Notes under the pieces: model-generated
The model's database searches: none
What the model was told of the DNA's origin: nothing
What the model saw: the letters and a program-made list of their open reading frames with translations, nothing else
Position numbers and translations under genes: made by a program
From: an uncultured Lachnospiraceae bacterium
Lineage (GTDB): Bacteria > Bacillota > Clostridia > Lachnospirales > Lachnospiraceae
Assembly: GCA_949472775.1 (NCBI GenBank)
Contig: CASWVG010000012.1
Location: 1 to 64,000 of the forward strand
Reading direction: 5' to 3'
DNA: 64,000 bases
Part shown: in pieces, positions 29,751 through 38,761 of the stretch
Position numbering within the stretch: position 1 is the first letter of the stretch
Layout of the letters: every line of letters starts with the position of its first letter

Positions 29751-32700
29751 ATGAAGTTAGGAAAACAGGTATTAGCAGGCATTTTGGCGGCCATGATGGT
29801 ACTTTCCCCGGTGCAGTTTCCAGGAGGTGTTTCTTATGCGGAAGAACTGCCGCCCGAGCAGGAGAGCGTATCGTGGGAGGAACCCGCCGTGCAGGAGGAT
29901 GCGCCCGGGCAGGAACCGGAGCAGAGTCAGGAAGACAGCGAACCTAGTACGGATTTGGAGACAGAGACATCTGGAGATGAATCAGAGGAACAGCCTGAGG
30001 ATAATCCGCTGCAGACAGAGACACCTGTAGAGGATGAGGAAAAGCAGGAAGAGTCTGAGGACGTGAACGAGGATGACCCCGGGGTGTCTGATACAGAACT
30101 TCCCGTGGATAATGTGACTGTTTCCGAAAACGACGTACAGGTTTCTGAAAATAACTTGCAGGTTTCCGGAAATGACTTGCTGGCAGCCGGGGAGCAGGAG
30201 ATCTGGGTGGAGGCCGAGCTGGAGGGCGCATACCAGTTTGGCGACGCTCCTTCGGGACAGGATTCTGATTCACCGTACGCCATATCCGCATATAGCGAAT
30301 CGGAGGTGGAGGAATATCTGTATGAGCAGATGCGGGCGAGAAGGACACAGATCAGCGTCGCAGAATTTGGTATTCCCGTGACGGATATAGGAAATGTGGT
30401 CGTCGGGGTGCTGAACGAGAATCCGGACCTCTATTTCGTCAAGAAGGGATTTAGATTTTCGTCCATGCAGTCTGTGGTGGCGATGGTAATGATTGAATAT
30501 GAAGAAGGGCTTGACGATGCCAAATGGCAGAGTGGTGCGAATGCGGCGTTGGCATCTGTGCGCCCGGGTATGAGTGATCTGGAAAAGATCATAACACTGC
30601 ACGACTATCTGGCGGTCAACTGTGAGTACGACAAGGAGAATCTGGATCTGGGTGCCGATAAGGTTCCGAATAAATCCCATTCGACTTACGGCGTTTTTGC
30701 TGATGGCACTGCGGTGTGCGACGGCTATGCCCTGGCCTATAAATACCTTCTGAATAAGCAGGGAATTGAATGCTATATGGTTACCAGTGCTGCGATGGCG
30801 CATGCATGGAACCTGGTTGTGCTGGACGGGGAGTATTACCAGGTGGATGTCACCTGGGATGACCCTACATGGGATCATGTCGGCAGTGCAGGACATACCT
30901 ATATGCTCCGCAGCGACGCTGCTTTTGAGGGACATTATAACTGGCAGGTGACGAAGGGCAGCCAGGTGGTGGATTTCAAGGCTGTAAGCACCCGCTTTGA
31001 CAATGCCTTCTGGGCGGGCTGCAGATCGCCGCTGGTGATTGCAGGAGGAAGTTGTTATTTTACTGCCTATAACGGGCGGCCCTGCATTAAAAAAACAAGT
31101 CTGAGCGATATCACGGCGGACGGCACAGTGGTAACGTATATAGATCCCTGGACCGTGTGGGGAGGCGGGGGAACCTGGCCAGAAGTCTTTTCGGGGCTGT
31201 TTCGGATAGGCGACCGCCTCTACTATAATGATAAATCGAAGATTTACAGTATTGCCATGGACGGGACGGATCAGAAGACCGAATTTACAGCCGACACGAC
31301 GGACGGTTACATATACGGCAGCGGACTCTGCAGAGGGAAGGTGCTCTATGCGCTGTACAAGGATCCGAACGATCTGGGAATGAAGAAGGAAGATCTGCGG
31401 GAGGCGGACATTGACGCAGGAAGTGTAGAGCCGGTTCCGCCAGTTGAAGAGGATAGGGCGCTGAATCTTGACAACCCGTTACTGCACTTTACCGCGCTGG
31501 ATGATACGACGATCAGCTCATCCGCGGAGGGCAGGCCGAAGCTTTTGATTTTCTATAACAATACATGCGGCAACAGCCGGGGAACCATCAGAGAAATCAG
31601 CAGCAAAATCGACAGCTTTAGCGGGATAGATATTTATGCCATGGAAGTGACGAAGCAGTCAAAGGAGGATGTCGCGGCGTTTCAGAAAACGTATGGCTGT
31701 GAGGAGATTGTGTTTTCCTATGACACAGGAGATAACAATGCAGACGGCATGTGGAAATATGCCTGGGCGGTCGGGAATAATCAGATCAGCTGGCCGATCA
31801 TCTGCTATATAGATGCGAATAACCGTCTGCAGTATTACACCTTGTCGTATTGCTCTGCGGATGCGGTGCTGTCCAATCTGAAAAAATACTGCAACGCTGT
31901 TTTGGGAGAGGGCGATAACAGCTTTGATGTGGTACTGAAAGTGGATACCTTTCTTTACAGCGGGGTGGAACAGAGACCGGAAGTTGTGGTATCGGCGCCA
32001 GATCCGGCATCTCCGGAGACAAGAATTGAACTTGTGGAAGGGCAGGACTATAAACTTTCCTATGAAAACAACCGGAATGCCGGTACGGCTGCGGTAGTTG
32101 TGACGGGAATAAATTCTTATGCCGGCAGTGTCCGCAAGACCTTTGTGATCCAGCCTGCCCCTCTCCGGATCCGGGCAAAGGATAAGACAATTTTGGTGGG
32201 GGCACCCGTTCCGGCAGCCGGCGATTATGAGTACGAGATAAGCGGGCTGATGGAAACGGATAAGCTGCTTGTGAAACCGTCGTTTACCTGTGCCATTACG
32301 GATACGAAAAGGGAGGGGCAGTATGATATCATTCCCTACGGGGCTGACGCGGGAGCAAATTATACGATCACAACATATACGAATGGCAAACTGACCGTGG
32401 CGCAGGAACTGGTTTCCTGTACGATAACTTTTGACACGCAGGGACGCGGAACGGCACCCGCGGCACAGGTCGGCGTGAGAGCAGGGGGGACGGTCAGGAG
32501 ACCGGAGGATCCCAAGGCTGCCGGGTATCGTTTTGAAGGCTGGTATCGTGATGTCGCGTGTACCAGGGCATGGAATTTTGAGACGGATATCGTGCAGGCG
32601 GATATGACGCTGTACGCAAAGTGGCTGGAAGAGAGCAAGGGAGACGGCGATTTTGCGTTCCAGGAAATAGTCGACGTATACTATACCGGAAAAGCATGTA

Positions 32701-34652
32701 AGCCGGCAGTAAGTGTATATGACGGGGATGTGCTTTTGAAATCCGGCAGGGATTACCAGATTAAGTATTACAATAATACGAACGCCAATAAAGATGGCGA
32801 GCTGAAGAAGGGAAATGGGGAAGGCACAAACTTTAATCCGGCACTTCCTTATGTGGAAATTATCGGAAAAGGCGATTATTCGGACAGGATCAGGAATGGG
32901 GTTGTGGATACTGTCAAGGTGAATTTCAATATTCTGCGCGCGCCGATCGGGGATGGCAACGGGGAGGCGGCTGCCGGAGTTACACTGAAAGTATCGGAGC
33001 AGCTTGCGACAGCGAATAAGGTACAGAGGCCTTTTTCCTCCATTAAGTACAGAAAGGCCATGAAACGTGATGTGGATTTCCGTCTGCATCTGACACCGGA
33101 AAATGCCTGTGACGGGTCAGGGAAGAGCCTGCCAAAAGTTGAGCTGCCCGATGCGGAAATTCCCGGAGGATATGAAGGCGAGTTTTTGCTGACGGTCGAG
33201 GGAATCAATAATTATACGGGGAGTATATGCAGGACGATCCATGTGGCGGATAAGGCTCACCTGATGAAAAATGTCACGATCACTCTAGGCAAAAACCTGA
33301 AGAATGTGACATACTCGGGCGAAGAATTGAAGCTGACTGCTGCAAAGGAGAACGGGCCGGATGTCTTTACTGTAAAATATGGAAATACATTCCTTGAACC
33401 GGGACGTGATTATACGGTGGGATACCGCAATCATGACCGTGTTGGAAAAGCGGAACTTATCGTAACCGGAAACGGTGCGTATGTCGGGACGAAGACAGCT
33501 GCCTTCCAAGTTAAAGGAAAGACGTTTTCCGCGAGTACGGTCCGTGTGGACGGCGTGACGGAGCAGATGGCATATACGGGCAGGGCACAGACACAGAACG
33601 GGGCTGTTTTAAAGTTTCTTGCGCAGGATGGAGCAGAGACGCGGCTGTGGTATGGAACGGATTACACCATAACCTATACTCCGAATATCAACAGGGGCAA
33701 GGTCACGATGACCTTCAAGGGCAAGGAAACAGCGGGGTACAGTGGCAGCTTTAAGAAGACCTTCAGAATAGAGGCGGTTGATATTGCGGACCAGAATCTG
33801 GTGAAACGCGCGGACACGATGGACAAAATGGCGTTCCCTTACCGCAAAGCTGGCGTGAAGCCTGTGGATGAGATCGTTCTTACGAATGGGGAAGGACTCG
33901 TACTGCGCAACGGCAAAGACTATACGCTCACTTATAAGAACAATAAGAAAGTGGCGGAGGCTTCCGCGGAAAAACCGCCTACGGTTACGGTGAAGGGAAA
34001 AGGCAATTACACCGGAACGTTTGATATACCTTTCCGGATTACGAAAAGCGTTCTGAAAGATGCCGTTGACAATGGCAGCATCCAGGTTAAAATAACATCT
34101 GCAATTTATAATCCGAATAAGTCGGACGACTATGAGTATAAGCCCGCAGTGAAGCTGATGGACGGAAAGAGCGCGCTGCGCGCGGGTACGGATTATGAAA
34201 TACAGTATCGGAATAACACGCAGGCGGATTATAAAACGTATCTGGAGGCATATGAAGCGGCTGACAGAAACGGGAAAGAGAATCCAGGTGAAGGCCTGCA
34301 GAAGCTGCGGCCGCAAGTTGTCATTACGGCAAAAGAAGGGAGCGCTTACGAGGGGAGCGGGGAGATTGTGGAATGGCTGCCGATCTACAGGACAAAGTTT
34401 GCAAAGAATAATTTGCAGATTGATGTTGTGGAAGAGGCGGTCTACACGGGAAAGAGAATTGAGCCCGCGGTGACAGTCCGCACCGTTGACGGAAAGACAC
34501 TTGCGGAAAAGAAAGATTTTGAGGTGTCTTACGGCGCGAACAATAAAGCAGGAAAGAACAAGGGAAGCGTGACGATTACCGGGGTTGCGCCGGAATATGG
34601 CGGAAGCGTGACGGTGAAATTTGATATTGCGAGAAAGCCGGTTACTTATTAA
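29751..34652 (+). CDS. Giant secreted transglutaminase-like protein with thioredoxin-like and repeat domains
   Basis: 1633 residues from ATG 29751 (GGAGGGAG 8 nt upstream). A signal peptide (MKLGKQVLAGILAAMMVLSP) is followed by a Glu/Pro-rich linker with VSENDVQVSENNLQVSGNDL. A transglutaminase/protease-like core has Cys323 (GTAVCDGYA), His351 (MAHAWNLV) and Asp366 (VDVTWDD). Around 575-715 lies a thioredoxin-like domain with TCGNS (Cys606, Ser609), a CxxS site. After residue ~720 come YTG...DYTL modules and one InlB repeat (about 892-958), colinear with the tail of the protease at 1-7188. It ends RKPVTY with no sortase motif. Peptide cross-linking or proteolysis is possible; the activity is not determinable from sequence. 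Confidence 0.88.
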   Translation: MKLGKQVLAGILAAMMVLSPVQFPGGVSYAEELPPEQESVSWEEPAVQEDAPGQEPEQSQEDSEPSTDLETETSGDESEEQPEDNPLQTETPVEDEEKQEESEDVNEDDPGVSDTELPVDNVTVSENDVQVSENNLQVSGNDLLAAGEQEIWVEAELEGAYQFGDAPSGQDSDSPYAISAYSESEVEEYLYEQMRARRTQISVAEFGIPVTDIGNVVVGVLNENPDLYFVKKGFRFSSMQSVVAMVMIEYEEGLDDAKWQSGANAALASVRPGMSDLEKIITLHDYLAVNCEYDKENLDLGADKVPNKSHSTYGVFADGTAVCDGYALAYKYLLNKQGIECYMVTSAAMAHAWNLVVLDGEYYQVDVTWDDPTWDHVGSAGHTYMLRSDAAFEGHYNWQVTKGSQVVDFKAVSTRFDNAFWAGCRSPLVIAGGSCYFTAYNGRPCIKKTSLSDITADGTVVTYIDPWTVWGGGGTWPEVFSGLFRIGDRLYYNDKSKIYSIAMDGTDQKTEFTADTTDGYIYGSGLCRGKVLYALYKDPNDLGMKKEDLREADIDAGSVEPVPPVEEDRALNLDNPLLHFTALDDTTISSSAEGRPKLLIFYNNTCGNSRGTIREISSKIDSFSGIDIYAMEVTKQSKEDVAAFQKTYGCEEIVFSYDTGDNNADGMWKYAWAVGNNQISWPIICYIDANNRLQYYTLSYCSADAVLSNLKKYCNAVLGEGDNSFDVVLKVDTFLYSGVEQRPEVVVSAPDPASPETRIELVEGQDYKLSYENNRNAGTAAVVVTGINSYAGSVRKTFVIQPAPLRIRAKDKTILVGAPVPAAGDYEYEISGLMETDKLLVKPSFTCAITDTKREGQYDIIPYGADAGANYTITTYTNGKLTVAQELVSCTITFDTQGRGTAPAAQVGVRAGGTVRRPEDPKAAGYRFEGWYRDVACTRAWNFETDIVQADMTLYAKWLEESKGDGDFAFQEIVDVYYTGKACKPAVSVYDGDVLLKSGRDYQIKYYNNTNANKDGELKKGNGEGTNFNPALPYVEIIGKGDYSDRIRNGVVDTVKVNFNILRAPIGDGNGEAAAGVTLKVSEQLATANKVQRPFSSIKYRKAMKRDVDFRLHLTPENACDGSGKSLPKVELPDAEIPGGYEGEFLLTVEGINNYTGSICRTIHVADKAHLMKNVTITLGKNLKNVTYSGEELKLTAAKENGPDVFTVKYGNTFLEPGRDYTVGYRNHDRVGKAELIVTGNGAYVGTKTAAFQVKGKTFSASTVRVDGVTEQMAYTGRAQTQNGAVLKFLAQDGAETRLWYGTDYTITYTPNINRGKVTMTFKGKETAGYSGSFKKTFRIEAVDIADQNLVKRADTMDKMAFPYRKAGVKPVDEIVLTNGEGLVLRNGKDYTLTYKNNKKVAEASAEKPPTVTVKGKGNYTGTFDIPFRITKSVLKDAVDNGSIQVKITSAIYNPNKSDDYEYKPAVKLMDGKSALRAGTDYEIQYRNNTQADYKTYLEAYEAADRNGKENPGEGLQKLRPQVVITAKEGSAYEGSGEIVEWLPIYRTKFAKNNLQIDVVEEAVYTGKRIEPAVTVRTVDGKTLAEKKDFEVSYGANNKAGKNKGSVTITGVAPEYGGSVTVKFDIARKPVTY

Positions 34653-34675
34653 TTAAAAATCAATTGTTATTTATT

Positions 34676-34720
34676 CCTGCCTTCACCGAAAATTCCGGTG
34701 AGGGCAGGTTTCATAATTTT
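34676..34720 (+). terminator. Terminator after the transglutaminase-like gene
   Basis: CCTGCC..TCACCG / CGGTGA..GGCAGG stem, 6-nt loop, followed by a T-rich tail (TTTCATAATTTT). Confidence 0.8.
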
Positions 34721-34815
34721 CCTTCGCTTTTATTGCGTTTTTATGGTAGTATAAAATAGCAGCAGGAACAGATACTGACCATGAGAAAAGGATAAGTGAG
34801 GTATACAGAAAGCAT

Positions 34816-36021
34816 ATGAAAAGTACAAAAAAGAAGACAAGTAAAGGAATCCTTTTAATTTGTATATTGGCGCTTTTTCTGGCGGGCTGTGCCAAAGCAC
34901 AGGAGGAGCCGGAAGAGAGGCCGAAACTGGAGATCGAGCCGATTGAACCGGAGGATCTTGAGGAACCTGTTGCGGAGGAAGAGGAACCGGAAGAAGAGGA
35001 GGAGCCTGCTTCTTTTGTAATCGAAGAGCGGGTGGAAAAGGATGGAAAGATTCAGAGCTATCTGACCGGAGAATGGACGGATGTGAAACAGGCGCAGAGA
35101 AGGCCGATTGCCGTAATGATACCGAACAATGCGCCGGCACTGCCGCAATACGGGCTTTCCCGCGCGGGAATTATCTATGAAGCGCCTGTGGAGGGTCGTA
35201 TCACCCGTCTGATGGGTGTGTTTGAGAATTTTGATGATCTGGACAGAATCGGACCGGTCCGGTCGAGCAGAGATTATTATGTCTATCAGGCTATGGGCTA
35301 TGAGGCGATTTACTGTAACTGGGGTCTGGCAGTACCCTATGTGGAGGAGCTGATCAACCGCCCGAACTATTATAACGTCAGCGCGGCGGTGGTGGGCATC
35401 CATAATCCGGCGGACGAGGCCTACGGCAGACACAAGCGCCCCGGCTATGCAACGGAATTTACAGGATATCTTTTTATTGACGGCCTGTTCAAAGCGGTGG
35501 ACAGACTGGGTTATGACTGGAATTATGATGACGCTTATGTGCCGCCTTTCCTTTTTGTGGCGGATGACATGCGGGCAGAGTATGAGGATAACGAGGAGGC
35601 TTCCTATGTCTATCCCGGCGGAAAGTCCGGGAAAAATTCGGGAGGCTACGGCGCGTACCATCCTTATTTTGAGTATAATCCGCAAGACCATCTCTACTAC
35701 CGATATCAGGATGGCAAGAAGCAGATCGACGAGCTTACGGGAGAGCAGCTCACTGTCAGAAACGTGGTGTTCCAGTACTGTCGCGGAGAAGTCCGGGATT
35801 CGCACGACTATCTTGCCTTTGGCGTACACGGAGAGGGCGAAGCCATTGTCTTTACAAACGGCAAGGTAATCAAGGGCACTTGGAAGCGTTTTGACGGGGA
35901 CTTTACGCCCGCGAAGTTCTATGATGAGGCGGGAGAGGAGATCGTCTTTAATCAGGGAAGCACTTGGATTTGCAATATCTGGGATGAGTATGGAGAATTC
36001 GTGGAATATGGACAAGAATGA
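34816..36021 (+). CDS. DUF3048 lipoprotein (YerB-like)
   Basis: 401 residues with a lipoprotein signal ending in LFLAGC, then a very acidic linker (about 30-75) and the DUF3048 core: RRPIAVMIPNNAPALPQYGL, IIYEAPVEGRITRLMGVF and RIGPVRSSRDYY. The second half contains YHPYFEYNPQDHLYYRYQDG and NVVFQYC. It should sit on the outer face of the membrane. In Bacillus the relative YerB is linked to the PcrA helicase neighbourhood, but no function is established. Its last 14 nt overlap the next gene. Confidence 0.88.
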   Translation: MKSTKKKTSKGILLICILALFLAGCAKAQEEPEERPKLEIEPIEPEDLEEPVAEEEEPEEEEEPASFVIEERVEKDGKIQSYLTGEWTDVKQAQRRPIAVMIPNNAPALPQYGLSRAGIIYEAPVEGRITRLMGVFENFDDLDRIGPVRSSRDYYVYQAMGYEAIYCNWGLAVPYVEELINRPNYYNVSAAVVGIHNPADEAYGRHKRPGYATEFTGYLFIDGLFKAVDRLGYDWNYDDAYVPPFLFVADDMRAEYEDNEEASYVYPGGKSGKNSGGYGAYHPYFEYNPQDHLYYRYQDGKKQIDELTGEQLTVRNVVFQYCRGEVRDSHDYLAFGVHGEGEAIVFTNGKVIKGTWKRFDGDFTPAKFYDEAGEEIVFNQGSTWICNIWDEYGEFVEYGQE

Positions 36022-37357
36022 GTGGTACCGGGCCGGTGAGGATATCCGGGATCAGGTACAGCAGGCGGTGGACACGGGCAATTTTACGAATCTGGGGAAG
36101 AATATTGGCGACACAGTGAATGACACCATAAACCGCACCATGCGGGAAGTGGGTCGCACGGTCGGAACGGTTGGCGAGAGTGTGAACCGGGCGGTGAACG
36201 ATGTGGGAAACGGCATCGGACGCGCGGTGGAGACAGTAGGTGAGAGCATCGGTCATGCGGCGGGGGGCTTCGGTGGAAATCCGGGCCGTAATGCGCAGGG
36301 CGGCTTTGGCGGGAACGCGGGCTATGGTGCGCCGGGCGGATGGGGCCAGAACGCGGGAAGCGCGCCGGTAAGTCCCTATGCGGCAAGCCCGCTGTATAAA
36401 CGGCCCAACAGGCGTCTGGATACCAGATTGTTCCAGAGCACGCCGAAGGGCACGGTGTCCGGTGTGATGTGTATGGGGGCAGGTTATGGTCTGATGGGGA
36501 TCTCGGCGCTTGCCCTGCTGGGCTCGGTAGGTGAACTGATCGCTTACAAGGTGGCTGGAAATATAGTTCCTGTGGGTATCTCGGGGATTTTTACCGCGGC
36601 AGGCCTTTGGCTTGGCATTCACGGATCGAGGCTGACAGGACGGGCGAAACGCTATAAGAGATATGTCGGTATGGTGAAGGACAAGCTGTACTGTTCCATC
36701 CAGGATATGGCGCAGCGGACGGGTAAGAGCGAACGGTTCATTGTGAAGGACTTACGGCAGATGATTCAGCTTGGTATGTTCAAGCAGGCGCATCTGGATC
36801 AGAAGCAGACCTGCCTGATTGCCAGCGACGAGATGTACGACCAGTATATGCTCACCCAGAAGAACTATGAGGAGGAGCAGAAAAAACTGGAGATTGAAAA
36901 GCTGGCCGACGAGCGCAGGCGGCAGGAAAAGGAACGTCTCGGTGAGGCGGCCGAAGTGATTGAGGAAGGAAAAAGCTATGTACGCCTGATCAGACAGTGC
37001 AATGACGAGATTCCCGGTGAGGAAATGTCAGATAAGCTGGATCGCCTGGAGCTTCTGGTCACGCGGATTTTCGACCAGGTAGAGAAGGAGCCGGAGCTTG
37101 CATCGGAGCTTAGAAAGATGCTGAGTTTTTACCTTCCCACCACGAAAAAACTTCTGGAAGCATACCGTGATCTGGACAGACAGCAGTTAGACTTGTCTAA
37201 TATAGAACAGACGAAGCGGGAGATTGAGACGGCCGTGGACAATATAAACGAGGCATTTGAAAAGTTCCTGGATGAATTGTTCCGGGAAAAGGCGTGGGAT
37301 ATCCAGTCGGATATTTCAGCCTTACATACGATATTGAAGCAGGATGGGTACTTATAA
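36008..37357 (+). CDS. xpaC: XpaC family protein (5-bromo-4-chloroindolyl phosphate hydrolysis family)
   Basis: The start at 36008 (MDKNEWYRAGEDIRDQV) is chosen because GGAGA lies upstream inside the DUF3048 gene; this gives 449 residues. The N-terminus has a hendecad-like amphipathic repeat (VGRTVGTVGESVNRAV, IGRAVETVGESIGHA), then a Gly/Asn-rich linker, two membrane helices (about 145-210), a winged-helix-like stretch (QDMAQRTGKSERFIVKDLRQM) and a long coiled coil. XpaC is commonly encoded next to TelA, as here. The enzymatic name comes from an old phenotype and the true role is unknown. The amphipathic repeat could bind membrane. Confidence 0.82.
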   Translation: MDKNEWYRAGEDIRDQVQQAVDTGNFTNLGKNIGDTVNDTINRTMREVGRTVGTVGESVNRAVNDVGNGIGRAVETVGESIGHAAGGFGGNPGRNAQGGFGGNAGYGAPGGWGQNAGSAPVSPYAASPLYKRPNRRLDTRLFQSTPKGTVSGVMCMGAGYGLMGISALALLGSVGELIAYKVAGNIVPVGISGIFTAAGLWLGIHGSRLTGRAKRYKRYVGMVKDKLYCSIQDMAQRTGKSERFIVKDLRQMIQLGMFKQAHLDQKQTCLIASDEMYDQYMLTQKNYEEEQKKLEIEKLADERRRQEKERLGEAAEVIEEGKSYVRLIRQCNDEIPGEEMSDKLDRLELLVTRIFDQVEKEPELASELRKMLSFYLPTTKKLLEAYRDLDRQQLDLSNIEQTKREIETAVDNINEAFEKFLDELFREKAWDIQSDISALHTILKQDGYL

Positions 37358-37417
37358 AACAGTTCAGTCAGAGCAAATTTCATCTTTGCAGGAACTTGGC
37401 AGGAAAAGGAAGCGATG

Positions 37418-37516
37418 AGGGAACGCCCGCTTTAGGAGGCGAATGCGCGCTGTACAGGCTGTAGCTGTGCGGCAGCGGGGAAGCACGGAGCGTGCGTTTT
37501 GCGAATGGGTGTGCTG
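37418..37516 (+). repeat. Intergenic element, family I, copy 2
   Basis: In the 184-nt gap before telA. It begins GAGGGAACGC, has a hairpin GCACG-GAG-CGTGC at 37483-37495 and then TTTTGCGAATGGGTGTGCTGAAC (37497-37519), quoted here in parts across the element. The hairpin sequence differs from the other copies, but its position relative to TTTTGCGAAT is the same. Confidence 0.6.
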
Positions 37517-37541
37517 AACGGAAAGGAATAAGGAGGAAGGT

Positions 37542-38696
37542 ATGAACGAAATTGACGTGATGGAACAGCAGGCGCCGACTCTGGTGTTTGGGGAAGTGGA
37601 GGATACGGTGAAGGAAAAGGAGCCTCTGGTGGAGATTCCGAAGGCGAAGGAGCTTAAGGACGATCTGAACGATTCGGTTCTGAGCGACGAGGAGAGACGG
37701 CAGGTGGACGAGTTTGCGAAGCAGATCGATCTGCACAATTCCACGGCGATTTTACAGTATGGCGTAGGCACGCAGAAAAAAATGGCGGATTTTTCCGGCA
37801 GTGCGCTTGAGAATGTGAAGACGAAAGATCTGGGAGAGGTCGGGGACATGCTCTCCAATGTGGTGACGCAGCTTAGGGACTTCGATGAGGAGGAAAAAGG
37901 ATTTCTTGGGATTTTTAAGAAACCGGCCAACAAGATTGAATCCATGAAGTCAAAGTACTCCAAGGCGGAGACGAATATCAATAAAATCTGTGAGGCGCTG
38001 GAGGACAATCAGGTACAGCTTTTAAAGGATATTTCTATTCTTGACAAGATGTACGAGCTGAACCTGACTTACTTTAAAGAGCTTTCCATGTACATACTGG
38101 CGGGCAAGAAAAAACTTGCCGAGACGAGGGAGACGGAGCTGCCGCAGCTTCTGGAGAAGGCGAAGACGAGCGGTCTGCCGGAGGACGCGCAGGCGGCGAG
38201 AGACCTGGAGGCGCTCTGCGACCGTTTTGAGAAAAAACTGCACGATCTGGAACTGACCAGAATGGTGTCCATCCAGACGGCACCGCAGATCAGACTGGTA
38301 CAGAACAGCGACACCATGATGGTGGAAAAGATTCAGTCCACCATTGTGAATACCATCCCGCTCTGGAAGAGTCAGATGGTGCTTGCGCTGGGAGTCAACC
38401 ATGTGGAGCAGGCTGCCCGGGCCCAGAGAGAAGTGTCTGATATGACAAACGAGCTCTTGAGGAAAAACGCGGAAGTGCTTAAAGTTTCCGCCATTGAGAG
38501 CGCGAAGGAGTCAGAGCGTGGTATCATTGACATGGAGACATTGAAAACCACCAATGCGAATCTGATTGCCACCCTGGATGAGGTGATGAAGATACAGGCT
38601 GACGGCAGGGAGAAGAGAAGGGTTGCCGAGGAAGAGATGCGCACGATGGAGAATGAATTAAAGACAAAGCTGTTGGAGCTTAGCGATAGGAAGTAA
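37542..38696 (+). CDS. telA: Toxic anion resistance protein TelA family
   Basis: 384 residues, almost all helical, with the TelA signature region LSDEERRQVDEFAKQIDL, ILQYGVGTQKKMADFS, then long coiled-coil helices and TPLWKSQMVLALG-like NTIPLWKSQMVLALGVNHVE. The family is associated with tellurite and toxic anion resistance or envelope stress. The mechanism is unknown. Its companion XpaC lies upstream with a 184-nt gap that contains an intergenic element. GGAGGAAGG precedes the ATG. Confidence 0.93.
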   Translation: MNEIDVMEQQAPTLVFGEVEDTVKEKEPLVEIPKAKELKDDLNDSVLSDEERRQVDEFAKQIDLHNSTAILQYGVGTQKKMADFSGSALENVKTKDLGEVGDMLSNVVTQLRDFDEEEKGFLGIFKKPANKIESMKSKYSKAETNINKICEALEDNQVQLLKDISILDKMYELNLTYFKELSMYILAGKKKLAETRETELPQLLEKAKTSGLPEDAQAARDLEALCDRFEKKLHDLELTRMVSIQTAPQIRLVQNSDTMMVEKIQSTIVNTIPLWKSQMVLALGVNHVEQAARAQREVSDMTNELLRKNAEVLKVSAIESAKESERGIIDMETLKTTNANLIATLDEVMKIQADGREKRRVAEEEMRTMENELKTKLLELSDRK

Positions 38697-38761
38697 GAAA
38701 GATAAGAGCGATCTGCCGGAAGAGGCGGGACAGCCTTGGATAGAAAGGGCAAAATCTGGAT

